Positions 8,191-18,222 are shown, numbered from the stretch's first letter. The stretch is DNA of 64,000 nt from Dysgonomonas sp. BGC7 (GCF_001261735.1 NZ_CVRP01000009.1:186001-250000); one strand, 5' to 3'. Notes: generated from the letters alone by a model not told the origin. Numbers and translations: made by a program.

Positions 8191-8328
8191 AGTAATGCGT
8201 CTCAGAAGCTGAAATAGTGTTTCATATCAGATGAATATCTACTATAAGTATAACGAAAATTTATCTATAAATAGGTAATGATTAGATAAAAGAGCGAAAA
8301 AATGACAAATGCAGAAAGTCGTAAAAAG

Positions 8329-8361
8329 TGTACAAGTTTGTCAGGTTTTAGTTAAAATTAC
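8329..8361 (+). repeat. Dispersed intergenic repeat, copy 2
   Basis: These 33 bases are identical to 5384-5416, with a related A-rich 30-base stretch just upstream. The copy lies 160 bases before the DUF4026 gene, in the same orientation, and after the trpS terminator. Confidence 0.8.
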
Positions 8362-8479
8362 GTTTAAGATGTTTTATCGTACACTTCTATTAGTTGTCTT
8401 ATATTAGGATAGGATATGATAGTTGATTATTTTATAGCTTAAAATAGTATCTGATCGGATTTTTTACTAATATTTTCAT

Positions 8480-8487
8480 TAAGTTTG
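8480..8487 (+). promoter_or_regulatory. Candidate -7 box for the DUF4026 gene
   Basis: TAAGTTTG matches TAnnTTTG and lies 34 bases upstream of the ATG. The -33 position is not recognisable. Confidence 0.4.
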
Positions 8488-8521
8488 TACAGAAAGAATA
8501 TCTGACACGCATTTAAATTAC

Positions 8522-9871
8522 ATGGATAATAACGAAAAATACGAATTGTTGGAAACCGGAGAAACCGGTTTATCTTCAGTAATGGGAGTTTTCCCATCCG
8601 ATAAAAATTTTAAGTTTGATGCTGCACATATAGAAAAGTCTCTCTCGATAAATAAAGCCTTCGAGCTGAAATCCTTTTCCAGAGCAGAAATAGATACAGA
8701 GTATTCTGTTTCTGCATTTAATGCTGAGATAGAGTATAAAGGGGCATCGTTTAATGTAGAACTATATGTTTGTGCTGCTAATAATATAAATCTTCGCGAT
8801 TATGGTTTTGCAAATGCCATAGATGAAGAGTCTCTAAATAGGGCTTCTGAACAGGAGTTTTATCTGGAAACTTCCATGTATTTCGAACTTGATCCATTGA
8901 CGTCGTTCCATCTGCAACTTAAGATAATGGATGCGGTTGTTCCTCAGGCGAGTTTGGTTATAGACTTTATGTCGTACCGTCTTTTGTCTGCCAAATGGTT
9001 GTCGATGACAGCGAAGTCTCAGACACCTCCTTCTCCCGATTATTTATATACTCTTCATTGTGTATATGATGAGGTTGAGGGTGGAAATCGCAGATATTGG
9101 TTTCATACACATGGTTTGCACCGTTGTGCTTCTGTCGAACTTGAGATGCTTAATTTCTCTCAAGGTGCAGAGCAAATGAATACACTCATAAATATGACAG
9201 TAAAGAAATTCCTTACGCATCCTGCCAGAGAGAAAGAAAGATTCACTATTGGTTACGATGGCATGGGAATTAATCTCTGCTGGCTAAGATGGGAAGAAGC
9301 TCTGAAAGATTTGCCAAAAGATATACTGGGGAGCTTTGCCGATCGAGATGAAGTTGATAGTGTACATGCAGAGCCTTCGGGAGTGCTGTTTGCTGTGGAA
9401 GATGGTAATATGGTTTCCCCTGAAATCTATGCCCCTACCTTAGCGGAAAACCCGATTTACTATATAACAAATGAGGAGACTGCCAGAATGAGTGCTTTGG
9501 CAAAAGAGCGTTTTTCTACTTTTGAGAGAGTATTTAATAAAGAATATAGAAAGCCTGAGAAAAAGTCTTTCCTTAAAAAAATGTTTGGATCGAAAGAAGA
9601 AGAGGATGATTCGAAATGGACATTTTTGGTTAAATTAGGTCTTTCGGTAGACGATGCTCAGGCAAATAGTGAGAAAGAGCATTTATGGTTCGATGTTTTA
9701 TCTATAGATGGAGGTACAATAGAAGGAAAGCTCTTGAATCAGCCATACTGGATTTCGGGGCTGAATGAAGGTGATATTAAGTCATATCCATTAGAAGTGC
9801 TTACTGATTGGCTTATATACTCTCCTGATAATACATATACATCAGACTCAATATATCAGTTGGAATATTAA
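8522..9871 (+). CDS. DUF4026/DUF2314 domain protein of unknown function
   Basis: The 449-residue protein has no signal peptide or membrane segment, so it is likely cytoplasmic. The N-terminal and central part (about 20-330) resembles DUF4026. The C-terminal part (about 370-449) looks like DUF2314, with EHLWFDVLSIDGG, then EGKLLNQPYW and a final LTDWLIYSPDN. A charged linker near 345-365 (KPEKKSFLKKMFGSKEEEDD) separates the two. Neither domain has an assigned biochemical role that I know of. The gene is 20 bases upstream of a GtrB-like glycosyltransferase in the same direction, so the two may share a transcript, although nothing shows a functional link. Confidence 0.65.
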   Translation: MDNNEKYELLETGETGLSSVMGVFPSDKNFKFDAAHIEKSLSINKAFELKSFSRAEIDTEYSVSAFNAEIEYKGASFNVELYVCAANNINLRDYGFANAIDEESLNRASEQEFYLETSMYFELDPLTSFHLQLKIMDAVVPQASLVIDFMSYRLLSAKWLSMTAKSQTPPSPDYLYTLHCVYDEVEGGNRRYWFHTHGLHRCASVELEMLNFSQGAEQMNTLINMTVKKFLTHPAREKERFTIGYDGMGINLCWLRWEEALKDLPKDILGSFADRDEVDSVHAEPSGVLFAVEDGNMVSPEIYAPTLAENPIYYITNEETARMSALAKERFSTFERVFNKEYRKPEKKSFLKKMFGSKEEEDDSKWTFLVKLGLSVDDAQANSEKEHLWFDVLSIDGGTIEGKLLNQPYWISGLNEGDIKSYPLEVLTDWLIYSPDNTYTSDSIYQLEY

Positions 9872-9891
9872 CCTTTTACTAATAATTATCT

Positions 9892-10833
9892 ATGCTTACT
9901 CTTTCTGTCATAGTTCCCTGTTTTAACGAAGAAGCTGTTATTCAAGAGTTTTACAGGCGTACCAAAGAGGTGCTGAATTCCATGAACGATGTCGATTCTT
10001 TTATCGTATTCATCAATGATGGGAGTAGAGATAACACAAGGTTTATACTTAATCATATAGCAGACCAGGATAATAAGGTAAGAGTAATCCACTTTTCTCG
10101 AAATTTTGGACATCAGCCTGCTGTTACGGCAGGGATGAATAATTGCACAACCGATCTGGCTGTAATTATTGATGCCGATCTGCAAGATCCACCCGAATTG
10201 ATTCCTCAGCTTGTAGCTACTCATCTGAAGGAGGAAGCAAGTGTGGTATATTGTGTTCGTAAAGAGAGAAAAGGAGAAACAGCATTTAAGAAGTTTACAG
10301 CAAAAATGTTCTATAAGTTAATGAATCGCATGTCGGAGGTTGAGTTCCCTCGTGATACCGGCGATTTCAGACTTGTTGACAGAAAGGCAATAGCTGCATT
10401 TAACCGGCTCAAAGAAAAGGGCAAATATATTCGGGGATTGATAACATGGATCGGGTTTAAGCAGATCCCTTTTTACTATGATCGTGATGCGCGTTTTGCA
10501 GGAGAGACAAAATACCCATTGAAGAAGATGCTCACTTTTGCAAAAACGGCATTGTTATATTTTTCCAAAAAACCGCTAAAATTATCAATAGGTCTTGGAT
10601 CTTTAGCTTTCTTTATTGGAATTGTGTATGCCTTATGGGTGTGGCTGGGCTACTTGTTCGGATTTACTTCGGCTATTACGGGTTGGGCTTCTACGGTTAT
10701 GCTGATCATATTTTTCGGAGGAGTTCAGCTTCTTACTATTGGTGTTTTAGGGCAATATATTGGAGTCCTTTTCGATGAAGTAAAAAGTCGACCTGAATAT
10801 ATTATTGATGATAAAATAAACTTTGAAGATTAA
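9892..10833 (+). CDS. GtrB/DPM1-like polyprenyl-phosphate glycosyltransferase (GT2)
   Basis: The 313-residue protein joins a GT2 catalytic domain to two C-terminal membrane helices. The GT-A domain begins LTLSVIVPCFNEE, then has FINDGSRDN and the metal-binding DADLQDPPE (about 95-103). The segment GDFRLVDRKA is typical of the DPM1/GtrB group. Membrane segments lie at about 230-255 and 265-290. The family moves a sugar from a nucleotide donor to undecaprenyl phosphate on the cytoplasmic face, for later use in glycan or lipopolysaccharide modification. The sugar is not predictable. No flippase gene is adjacent. Confidence 0.88.
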   Translation: MLTLSVIVPCFNEEAVIQEFYRRTKEVLNSMNDVDSFIVFINDGSRDNTRFILNHIADQDNKVRVIHFSRNFGHQPAVTAGMNNCTTDLAVIIDADLQDPPELIPQLVATHLKEEASVVYCVRKERKGETAFKKFTAKMFYKLMNRMSEVEFPRDTGDFRLVDRKAIAAFNRLKEKGKYIRGLITWIGFKQIPFYYDRDARFAGETKYPLKKMLTFAKTALLYFSKKPLKLSIGLGSLAFFIGIVYALWVWLGYLFGFTSAITGWASTVMLIIFFGGVQLLTIGVLGQYIGVLFDEVKSRPEYIIDDKINFED

Positions 10834-10844
10834 AACTTTCTTGC

Positions 10845-11075
10845 TTATTCGTCATCCTTTACTTCTTCGTAGCTGATGTATTCTCCTTCGTTTTTAGAGA
10901 ATTTTTTCTGAGTCTCTTTTGTGGAATTCGAATTACTATTGTTTGCCGAATTGTTATTGTTTGCTTTTCGTCTGTCTGTTGATCCAAAGAAGCGGATAAC
11001 TCTACCTAAGAACACTCCCAGTATAAGGAATCCGAATACACCTAACAGCAGTAAGAGAGCTAAAAATTTGAACAT
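10845..11075 (-). CDS. Small DUF4834-type membrane protein
   Basis: The 76-residue protein has one hydrophobic segment at the N-terminus (FKFLALLLLLGVFGFLILGV), a short basic region, an Asn/Ser-rich low-complexity linker and an acidic tail (EYISYEEVKDDE). This layout is typical of the DUF4834 family of Bacteroidota. The frame is open to a TTG at 11111, but the ATG at 11073-11075 gives the expected membrane N-terminus. It converges with the GT2 gene. Function is unknown. Confidence 0.7.
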   Translation of the reverse strand: MFKFLALLLLLGVFGFLILGVFLGRVIRFFGSTDRRKANNNNSANNSNSNSTKETQKKFSKNEGEYISYEEVKDDE

Positions 11076-11113
11076 GTTTCTATAATACTTTTTGTTAGTG
11101 CAAATATACAAAA

Positions 11114-11929
11114 TTATTTATTAGACCTTACATGGCTCCAGTCAATTGATATACTCATATAAGAGGGATTGTAGGCCTTGAAGCAGCCTAAAGCTCCTCC
11201 GGAAATGTTTGTAATAGGATTGGTGCCTCCATTAGCAGCAATGGAAAATAAAGACTTGTAATAGGTGTACATGCCCTTGTCCAGCGTTTGCAATACTACA
11301 TCAATCTGATCTCCTATTTTAAGATCCTCGTCATCATTGTCTTCTTTATTATAATATAAAATACGCTCTATAAGCTTTCCGTTTCTGTTTTCGTCATCGG
11401 TGAGGTAGTAAGAGTTTAATATCTTGCTGTTTACTGATACTATAGTGTAATAATAATTACTTTCTTCGGGAGGATCGTCGAATGCAATACAAGGAGAGTA
11501 CCAGGAACCGTCTCCCAACCTTATCTCGTAGATAAATAAATCATTGATATATACTTTTTGAGGGATAGTGGAGCTTGCCTCATAAACATTGTCTTCGACT
11601 AGAACTTCCAACTTGTATGTTCTTCCTACTACACCTTTCATTTGCGATATATACACACCGGGCTCTTCATATCTCTCTTGTAAAGTTTCGGTGTATCTAC
11701 CGGGTGTCGAAAGTCGGATTGTGGCTCCCGATATTCTTTTGAAAGGACTGTTGTCTGTGAATGGTTGAGACTTAGTTAGGATAACAGTACATGGTTCTCC
11801 TTCTGTAATAGATGCGTCTATGACAATTTTCGGTTCTGCTGATTCCAAATTCAGGTCTACGATTTTTTCGCAGGCTGCGAAGTGTGAAACAAGTATAACT
11901 AATATGACTATGCTATAGACATTTTTCAT
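11114..11929 (-). CDS. DUF4249 family lipoprotein, partner of a TonB-dependent receptor
   Basis: The 271-residue protein begins with a lipoprotein signal (MKNVYSIVILVILVSHFAAC), with the lipobox cysteine followed by EKIVDLNLESAEPKIVIDA, the usual opening of DUF4249. It would be attached to the outer membrane. The frame is open to a TTG at 11938, but the ATG at 11927-11929 starts the signal peptide exactly. It follows the TonB receptor gene by 5 bases, and DUF4249 proteins are routinely encoded next to such receptors, so a joint role in substrate capture is likely. The substrate is unknown. Confidence 0.85.
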   Translation of the reverse strand: MKNVYSIVILVILVSHFAACEKIVDLNLESAEPKIVIDASITEGEPCTVILTKSQPFTDNSPFKRISGATIRLSTPGRYTETLQERYEEPGVYISQMKGVVGRTYKLEVLVEDNVYEASSTIPQKVYINDLFIYEIRLGDGSWYSPCIAFDDPPEESNYYYTIVSVNSKILNSYYLTDDENRNGKLIERILYYNKEDNDDEDLKIGDQIDVVLQTLDKGMYTYYKSLFSIAANGGTNPITNISGGALGCFKAYNPSYMSISIDWSHVRSNK

Positions 11930-11934
11930 TTGAT

Positions 11935-14250
11935 TCAAAATTTAAAGTTCCAAGAGATAGATGGTACTACACTGAACAAATAGATCATATAAGATTCGGA
12001 TTTACTTGAGCTTTCTTTGTTCTGTCTGAATCCAAACATATAAGGATTTTTTCTTCCATATGCATTATAGACACTAAATGCTAGCTCGGAAGTATATCGC
12101 TTTGTCTTTTTCAGAGTACATATTGCACCTAAATCGAGCCGATGAAAAGATGGTGCTCTGTATTGGTTTCGCCTTCCATAATAATAGATAGTATGTCCGT
12201 CTACAGCGTATTTACCCGAAGGGAATGTCATGGGGTTGCCTGTCGCAAAGACCCATGTGCCCGATAAACTCCATTTTTTGTTTAAATCGTATATGCCAAC
12301 TACTGAAATGTCGTGAGTTCTGTCTTGGTTAGTGGCATACCACTTACCTCCGTTTATTTTTTCTATCTGTTTTTCGCTTTTGGATAATGTATATCCTATC
12401 CAGCCGTTTAAGCGCCCAAATCTTTTCTTTAGGAAAAGTTCAAGTCCGTATGCTCTGCCTTTACCAAAGAGTAGTTCTGTCTCTATTAGTTCCTTTCCTT
12501 GTACATCCGCCCCGTCTTTATAATCTATCTGGTTGCGAAGGTCTTTGTAGTAAAGTTCGGCACTGAACTCAAACATGTTGTTATCAAAGTTACGGAAATA
12601 TCCGACTGAAACTTGATTGGCTATCTCCGGCTTTATGTAATTGGTATTTGCGATCCATCTGTCTGTGGGACTCGATAGATTGGAAGTCGATAATAAATGC
12701 ATGTGCTGAGAGTTTCTCGAATATGAAGCTTTTATGGATGATACATCATTTAATTGATAAGCTGCCGAAAGCCGAGGTTCTAAACTCCAGTATGTTTTAA
12801 CAAACTGCCCACTTCGGGTAAAGATAGTATCTGTTATATTCTGATTATTGTCAAAGTTGTAATACTCTCCTCCTCCAAGTATACTGAAAGATGAGAATCT
12901 TAGTCCATAGCTGAGTTCCAACTTGTCAGATAGTCTCATATTGTTCGAGGCAAAAACAGCATTCTCCAATGAATAACGATGATCATATGGCACAACTTCT
13001 AAACGGGATGGGTCTTTGCTTGAAAGATCTCCAGGTACAACCTGATGATATACAGAACTGAATCCGGTTTTAATAGTGTTTTTTGAATTGGGATAGAAGC
13101 TGAACTCCTGATTCAGATTGAAATCTCTTATGTGTGATTTTACATTAAGGCCTGTGGTTAGATCTACACTAACATTGTATGTATAGTCTGTGAATGAAAT
13201 AGAGGTAGACGAGGCTTTTTTTTCATCGAATATGTGATTCCATTTTAGGCTGGCTATTGCATTACCCCAGTCTATTGCAGCTATGTTGTCTAAGCCTAGT
13301 TTGTCTTTTCCATAATAGGCAGTAAGTGTAAGCTTGTTCCGATCCGATAGGACATAACTAAGCTTTGTATTCAGATCGTAAAAGTATAGCTTCGAATCAT
13401 TTATCTGTTCTACACCTATAAGGTGAGCCAGTGCATCGGCATAAGTACGTCGTGCAGAAACAATGAAGGATGATCGTTCTTTTTGTATCGGTCCTTCAAA
13501 TGTTAATCGCGACGATATAAGTCCGATTCCTCCGGTTAGATGATGTTCTTTGAGATCTCCATCGCGCATACTGACATCTAGAGTAGAGGATAGTCTGCCT
13601 CCATATTGTGCAGGCATAGATCCTTTATATATGGTCATGTCGCTTACTACATCTGAATTGAATGTAGAGAAGAATCCAAATAGATGTGAAGGATTATATA
13701 CTATGGCATTATCCAGTAATATAAGATTTTGGTCGTTGCTTCCGCCCCTTACATAAAATCCGGTATTGCCTTCTCCTGCACTTTGTATGCCCGGTAGTAA
13801 TTGTATAGTTTTCAGAATGTCTCTTTCTCCTAATAATACGGGGATTTTATTAGCTGTTTGTATTTCTAGTTTGTCTACACCCGACTGAACGCTTGTTACG
13901 TTCTCATTAGTTCTTAAAGCAGAGATTTCTACAGCAGAGAGGTTTACGGCATTGGGGTCCAGTGTTATATTTTGAGTTTTATTTTTGTCTATTTTTATCT
14001 TTATTTGCTTTGTATTGTAGCCTATCAGTTTGAATATTAGGGTATATTCTCCCTGAGGAAGAAGAAGAGCAAAATCTCCCTTATTGTCACTAAAGCTACC
14101 ATGTTGAGGCATTTCTTTAATACCGACCGAAACACCGACTAGTGCCTCTGTATTCTCGGAATTACTGATTCTTCCGTTGATAGTATAGCTTGTTTGTGCA
14201 AATGTTGTAATTGCATAAAGAAACAGTAGGGTAGCATAAAGGTATCTCAT
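11935..14250 (-). CDS. TonB-dependent outer-membrane receptor with carboxypeptidase-regulatory-like N-domain
   Basis: The 771-residue protein has a signal peptide (RYLYATLLFLYAITTFAQ), then a CarboxypepD_reg-like domain (about 20-110, with GRISNSENTEALVGVSVGI and DNKGDFALLLPQGEYTL). The plug (about 120-230) includes LPGIQSAGEGNTGFYVRGGS, and a C-terminal beta-barrel ends in aromatic NFKF. It would import a ligand using TonB energy. Together with the DUF4249 lipoprotein it forms a two-gene unit that differs from SusC/SusD. Ligand unknown. A minus-strand TATCTTTG box at 14342-14349 may drive it. Confidence 0.93.
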   Translation of the reverse strand: MRYLYATLLFLYAITTFAQTSYTINGRISNSENTEALVGVSVGIKEMPQHGSFSDNKGDFALLLPQGEYTLIFKLIGYNTKQIKIKIDKNKTQNITLDPNAVNLSAVEISALRTNENVTSVQSGVDKLEIQTANKIPVLLGERDILKTIQLLPGIQSAGEGNTGFYVRGGSNDQNLILLDNAIVYNPSHLFGFFSTFNSDVVSDMTIYKGSMPAQYGGRLSSTLDVSMRDGDLKEHHLTGGIGLISSRLTFEGPIQKERSSFIVSARRTYADALAHLIGVEQINDSKLYFYDLNTKLSYVLSDRNKLTLTAYYGKDKLGLDNIAAIDWGNAIASLKWNHIFDEKKASSTSISFTDYTYNVSVDLTTGLNVKSHIRDFNLNQEFSFYPNSKNTIKTGFSSVYHQVVPGDLSSKDPSRLEVVPYDHRYSLENAVFASNNMRLSDKLELSYGLRFSSFSILGGGEYYNFDNNQNITDTIFTRSGQFVKTYWSLEPRLSAAYQLNDVSSIKASYSRNSQHMHLLSTSNLSSPTDRWIANTNYIKPEIANQVSVGYFRNFDNNMFEFSAELYYKDLRNQIDYKDGADVQGKELIETELLFGKGRAYGLELFLKKRFGRLNGWIGYTLSKSEKQIEKINGGKWYATNQDRTHDISVVGIYDLNKKWSLSGTWVFATGNPMTFPSGKYAVDGHTIYYYGRRNQYRAPSFHRLDLGAICTLKKTKRYTSELAFSVYNAYGRKNPYMFGFRQNKESSSKSESYMIYLFSVVPSISWNFKF

Positions 14251-14341
14251 TGCCGATTTTTAGATCTTAATGTAAGGCCATTTTGTTTTTAACGGAAGTT
14301 TTCCGCTTTTATTGGCTTAGCTTTAAAATGTTAGGCTATGG

Positions 14342-14349
14342 CAAAGATA
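14342..14349 (-). promoter_or_regulatory. Candidate -7 box for the TonB receptor/DUF4249 unit
   Basis: The minus strand reads TATCTTTG, an exact TAnnTTTG match, 92 bases upstream of the receptor ATG. The rest of the 251-bp gap (14251-14501) shows only a weak 5-bp hairpin near 14298. Confidence 0.35.
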
Positions 14350-14501
14350 AAAATTTTGTTTATACTACATAGATATATTGCTCGGATTATGTGAGATCGC
14401 GATGAAGAAAATTAACAAACGTAGTATATATAGAAAATTGTAAAATAGATAACGTTTTTTGATTCTGATATATAGCTATTATTCCTTTTTGAGGAGAATC
14501 T

Positions 14502-15587
14502 TTATCTGTTTTTCTTTGTCTTTCTTCTTTTGATGAAGAAAATATAATATCCGGTAATGGGTAGGCTGGCTCCTACAAGAGAGAAAAAACAAGTGAATAT
14601 TTTCGACCATATTCCCCAATAGTTACCCACATGGAGCGAATATACCCAAGCCCAAACTTTTGTAGTTGTTTCTTGGTCTTTGAATAGGGTTGTTTTTGTT
14701 ATTTCTCCCGATTCTTTATTAAATCCGTACTTATCAGAGGCTCGAGATGTAATAGATGATTTTAAATGTACAGAGGCTGATCCATCCTGTATTTGTATGT
14801 ATTCGTAATCCTTATTTGATGCTGCCAGATTATCGAATATCTTTTGCCAGTTCAATATATTGGTTTCTTGCTTTTCTTTCTTTTCGCCACGTTGTCCCCC
14901 TCCATGTCCTTGCTCTTGTTTGATCTCAGCGCCAAAGAGACGAAAGACAGAATTTCTATACCAATCGAAAGACCACATCATGCCTGTTAAAGCACAAATG
15001 AGGAGTACAAGGCAGGCATATGCTCCTAAGACATTATGTAAATCATAAAATAACCGTTTCTTTCCTTTTCGAAATTGTATTTTGAAACGACTCTTATTAA
15101 AGCGTCGTGGCATCCAAACAATGAACCCGCTAATGAGTATTATTGTGAAAAGTAATGTCGATATTCCTACAGTATATTTCCCCCACGTGCGACTACCATC
15201 CATCAGCCAACGATGAAGAGTCATTATAGTAAAAAAAGGACTTTCTCTGAACTTATAATATCCGGTAACCTCTCCTGTATATTGGTTTACAAAAGCAGAT
15301 TCGCGAAAACCTTTAGTTAAGGACATTGTATAAGTCCGTTTTGGGTCGGATGTTATCTTTACACTAGCTACAGTGTTACTATCTAGTTGTGCATTAACAA
15401 TAGGAATAAGCTCTGCCAAAGGAATGGGGCTTTCCTTTATTTCGTCTATGTAATAATGTGTGGGGTTAGCTAATTCTAGTATTTCGTCTTGAAATACAAG
15501 TATTGCTCCGGTTAAACATACTATTGTGATAATAATTCCTACGGGTAGAGAAAGCCATTTGTGTAGCTTCTTTAGAAAAATGCGCAT
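14502..15587 (-). CDS. PepSY-associated TM helix protein, probable ferric-siderophore reductase-type membrane partner
   Basis: The 361-residue inner-membrane protein starts MRIFLKKLHKWLSLPVGI, the opening of the PepSY_TM family. Membrane helices lie at about 15-35, 140-165, 195-215 and 325-345. Conserved motifs are LHKW near the start, TLHRWLMDGSRTWGKY, DLHNVLGAY and WVYSLHVGNYWGIWSKI. These His residues are the proposed heme or metal ligands of the family. Members sit beside siderophore receptors and are thought to help release or reduce iron. Here the neighbour upstream is a siderophore-type receptor. The frame is open to a TTG at 15632, but the ATG at 15585-15587 fits the family start. Confidence 0.87.
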   Translation of the reverse strand: MRIFLKKLHKWLSLPVGIIITIVCLTGAILVFQDEILELANPTHYYIDEIKESPIPLAELIPIVNAQLDSNTVASVKITSDPKRTYTMSLTKGFRESAFVNQYTGEVTGYYKFRESPFFTIMTLHRWLMDGSRTWGKYTVGISTLLFTIILISGFIVWMPRRFNKSRFKIQFRKGKKRLFYDLHNVLGAYACLVLLICALTGMMWSFDWYRNSVFRLFGAEIKQEQGHGGGQRGEKKEKQETNILNWQKIFDNLAASNKDYEYIQIQDGSASVHLKSSITSRASDKYGFNKESGEITKTTLFKDQETTTKVWAWVYSLHVGNYWGIWSKIFTCFFSLVGASLPITGYYIFFIKRRKTKKNR

Positions 15588-15723
15588 ACGGGTTGTCGTT
15601 AAAAAAAATCCGATGTTTAATGTACGAAGCAAAAAACATCGGATACTATCATCAAAGTTAAGTAATTCTTTAATCTAAATCTCTTTGGCTATTGATACCA
15701 GATTAAATCAACTATCATCATTA

Positions 15724-15754
15724 CAAAGGTCGGTATATTTTATCTATTATACAA
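15724..15754 (-). promoter_or_regulatory. Candidate promoter for the PepSY gene
   Basis: On the minus strand a TTG (15752-15754) is followed after 20 bases by GACCTTTG (15724-15731), a one-mismatch TAnnTTTG box. The same TTG-N20-GACCTTTG layout occurs upstream of the siderophore receptor at 18268-18298, which supports both. Confidence 0.45.
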
Positions 15755-15807
15755 TCGCAATATATGGTGATATTCAATGTGGCTAGTAACAACAAATGGT
15801 GATTAAT

Positions 15808-18222
15808 TTAGAATTTATATGATACAACTGCAGCAAAATTGCGAGGATCTATCTGATTGATGTAACCTCCACGGAAATAAGAGTTGTAGCCAACCTCATC
15901 AAAGATGTTATTAAAGAATACTCTTGCTGTAAATTTGCTATATGTGTATGCTAACTGTGCGTTTACAGTTGTATATGCAGGCATGTCGAATGGTTTTACA
16001 TTCGGTTGTGTATTGTGTATAGCGACAGTAATTGTATAATCATTAGACGGGCGATCTCCTACATAATAAACTCCTAAACCTGCAGATAGTCCTTTTAGAG
16101 GTCCTTTGTTTATTAAATAATTTAACCAGCCATTAGCCGTATGTTTAGCCGTATTAATGGGTGCAGATCCCTCTTTGTATGCCGGACTATTTTTATAGCG
16201 AGGATTTACATAAGCATAACCTGTCATTATCTGTAAGTTCTCTAAGATACGTCCCGATAATTCTACTTCAATACCATCTCTTTTCAGATCACCTGCATTG
16301 TCGTAATACAATGGAGTTCTATCATTAACGGTAGAGTATATACCGTAGGATGTATTCGAATTGAGTATGTTGAAGTAAGTGAAATTGAAACGTAGCCGAT
16401 TGTCTAACCAATCAGATTTGATACCAACTTCGTATTGTTTAGAACGTGATGCCCCTATAGCAGAACCATCTTCTTTCAATTGTGCAGCGGAACGAAGACT
16501 TGTGGTAGTAGTATATGAGCCGAATAGATTTATATTCTTAATTGGCGTAATCATAACTCCTATTATAGGATCCCATGCGTCTCCTGTAGTTTGTCCAGAG
16601 CCAGTTCCACTAGTACTTGTCTGGTAACTATAACGTAGCCCTAATATTGCTTTCAGATATTGGTTGATAGTCATAACCTCTTGAGCCATTATTCCATAGC
16701 TCGACTCCTGAGATATTACAGGATCTCCCAGATTCCATTGTCCGTTAGGGATTTTTGGAGCGCCATTGTTTATGTTACCACTTGTAGCGTTGATTGTATC
16801 TATAATAGGTGTAACAAATTTTCCTTTAGCGTTCAAATAACCATATGAATTAGTCATCAGGTCATTCTTTTTATAATCGAATCCTAATTGGAAAGTATGT
16901 TTAATTGACCCTGTAAATATATCTCGACCAATTAAGTCAAGTTGGAATGTTGAGTTCTTGTCTTCTCTCAATGAGCGATTTAATGAGCGCTGTCTTTCTG
17001 GATTTGAGTATCCTCCTTTTATTGTGTCCAAAGCTGCTCCTGTTTGATCAGAATTGTAAGAGGAATTAAAATAAGCCGCCCTGATACTTACTTTATCAGC
17101 AATTTGACGTACTATACGTGCTGCATATGTAGATGTTTTGTTGCTCGTATTGTCTGTATTAAATCCCAAAAACTGATTGAGTGGCATTTTGTACAAAGCT
17201 TCAGTATCTGGACCCGCCAGATTTATTGTTCCTCTGTCTGGAGTCTTATTTTCATCCATGTAATCCATTTCTAATGTAACAGTCGTTTTGCTATCGGGCC
17301 TCCATTCCAAAGATGGATTTATATATACTCTGTTCATAGAAACATGTTTTCTAAAGCCATCCGAACGTTCGTAAGCTCCATTTAAACGGAATGCTACTGT
17401 TTTACCCTTATCTAATACTGATTGTACATCAAATGTAGGACGAAATTGCCCCCAGCTTCCGGTACGTATTGAGACTTCTCCTCCATTAACGAATTTAGGA
17501 GTCTTAGTTACCACATTTATCACACCTCCAGGGCTACCTAAGTCGTTTCCAACACCTTGTGTGACTGCTGCAGAGCCTTTTATAACCTGAATGCTTTCAA
17601 CTCCCTGCATGTCTGAAGTAATAGATCCTGTACGGAAGTCGGAGTCGATACGTACACCATTCTTCAAAACAGGTACGCCACGATATCCCCTACTAGACAT
17701 ACTTTCACGTACACCACCATAAGAACCGAATAGCGTAACTCCAGGAACATTTCTTACTGCATCTGTGATTGTAAGTGCTCCTTGTTCAGATATCACTTTA
17801 TCGGATATTACAGAAATACTTTGTATTTGCTCACTTGGACGAAGTGGCATACGAGTAATAGCATCTAGCTTTTCGGGCTGCTTGTAGCGTTCTCCAAATA
17901 CTTCTACCTCTTCGAGATATGTATTTGTTACCATATTGAATAGTAGATGTACTTCTTCTTCAGTATCAAAATTTATTTTTTTGACATTGTTATCATAACC
18001 GACAAAACCAACTTCTACTGTTAATTCTCTCTTAGGTAATCTTACAAATCTGAATTTACCTTCGCTATCGGTAGATACACCTCTATTTAGTTCTTTTATT
18101 ACAACTGTTGCAGAAACTAAAGGCTGTCCTTTTTCATCTAGAACTTTACCTTTTATCGTTTGTGCTGCAATAAAAGAGATATTTATAACTAAAAATAATA
18201 GTAGTAAATAAATTTTTCTCAT
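15808..18222 (-). CDS. TonB-dependent siderophore receptor
   Basis: The 804-residue outer-membrane receptor has a signal peptide (about 1-20), a CarboxypepD_reg-like domain (about 22-105, starting TIKGKVLDEKGQPLVSATVV) and a plug domain (about 120-240). The plug contains PSEQIQSISVISDKVISEQ, DAVRNVPGVTLFGSYGG and SPGGVINVVTK, all typical of ferric-siderophore receptors. A 22-strand barrel ends AAVVSYKF. Length is normal for the N-domain-bearing version. Downstream lies the PepSY protein gene, and upstream a Fur-like inverted repeat and a promoter. Iron-siderophore uptake is the likely role, but the exact siderophore cannot be read. Confidence 0.93.
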   Translation of the reverse strand: MRKIYLLLLFLVINISFIAAQTIKGKVLDEKGQPLVSATVVIKELNRGVSTDSEGKFRFVRLPKRELTVEVGFVGYDNNVKKINFDTEEEVHLLFNMVTNTYLEEVEVFGERYKQPEKLDAITRMPLRPSEQIQSISVISDKVISEQGALTITDAVRNVPGVTLFGSYGGVRESMSSRGYRGVPVLKNGVRIDSDFRTGSITSDMQGVESIQVIKGSAAVTQGVGNDLGSPGGVINVVTKTPKFVNGGEVSIRTGSWGQFRPTFDVQSVLDKGKTVAFRLNGAYERSDGFRKHVSMNRVYINPSLEWRPDSKTTVTLEMDYMDENKTPDRGTINLAGPDTEALYKMPLNQFLGFNTDNTSNKTSTYAARIVRQIADKVSIRAAYFNSSYNSDQTGAALDTIKGGYSNPERQRSLNRSLREDKNSTFQLDLIGRDIFTGSIKHTFQLGFDYKKNDLMTNSYGYLNAKGKFVTPIIDTINATSGNINNGAPKIPNGQWNLGDPVISQESSYGIMAQEVMTINQYLKAILGLRYSYQTSTSGTGSGQTTGDAWDPIIGVMITPIKNINLFGSYTTTTSLRSAAQLKEDGSAIGASRSKQYEVGIKSDWLDNRLRFNFTYFNILNSNTSYGIYSTVNDRTPLYYDNAGDLKRDGIEVELSGRILENLQIMTGYAYVNPRYKNSPAYKEGSAPINTAKHTANGWLNYLINKGPLKGLSAGLGVYYVGDRPSNDYTITVAIHNTQPNVKPFDMPAYTTVNAQLAYTYSKFTARVFFNNIFDEVGYNSYFRGGYINQIDPRNFAAVVSYKF

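Larger units (their letters stand above)
8134..8521. other. 388-bp intergenic region after trpS
   Basis: The region contains the trpS terminator (8159-8190), the second copy of the dispersed repeat (8329-8361) and a promoter box for the DUF4026 gene (8480-8487). I see no ORF or RNA gene in the rest. Confidence 0.6.

Noticed and set aside
14290-14315. Small hairpin upstream of the TonB receptor
   Set aside because: The stem is only about 5 bp with no T-run and no riboswitch-like structure, so it is not reported as a feature.
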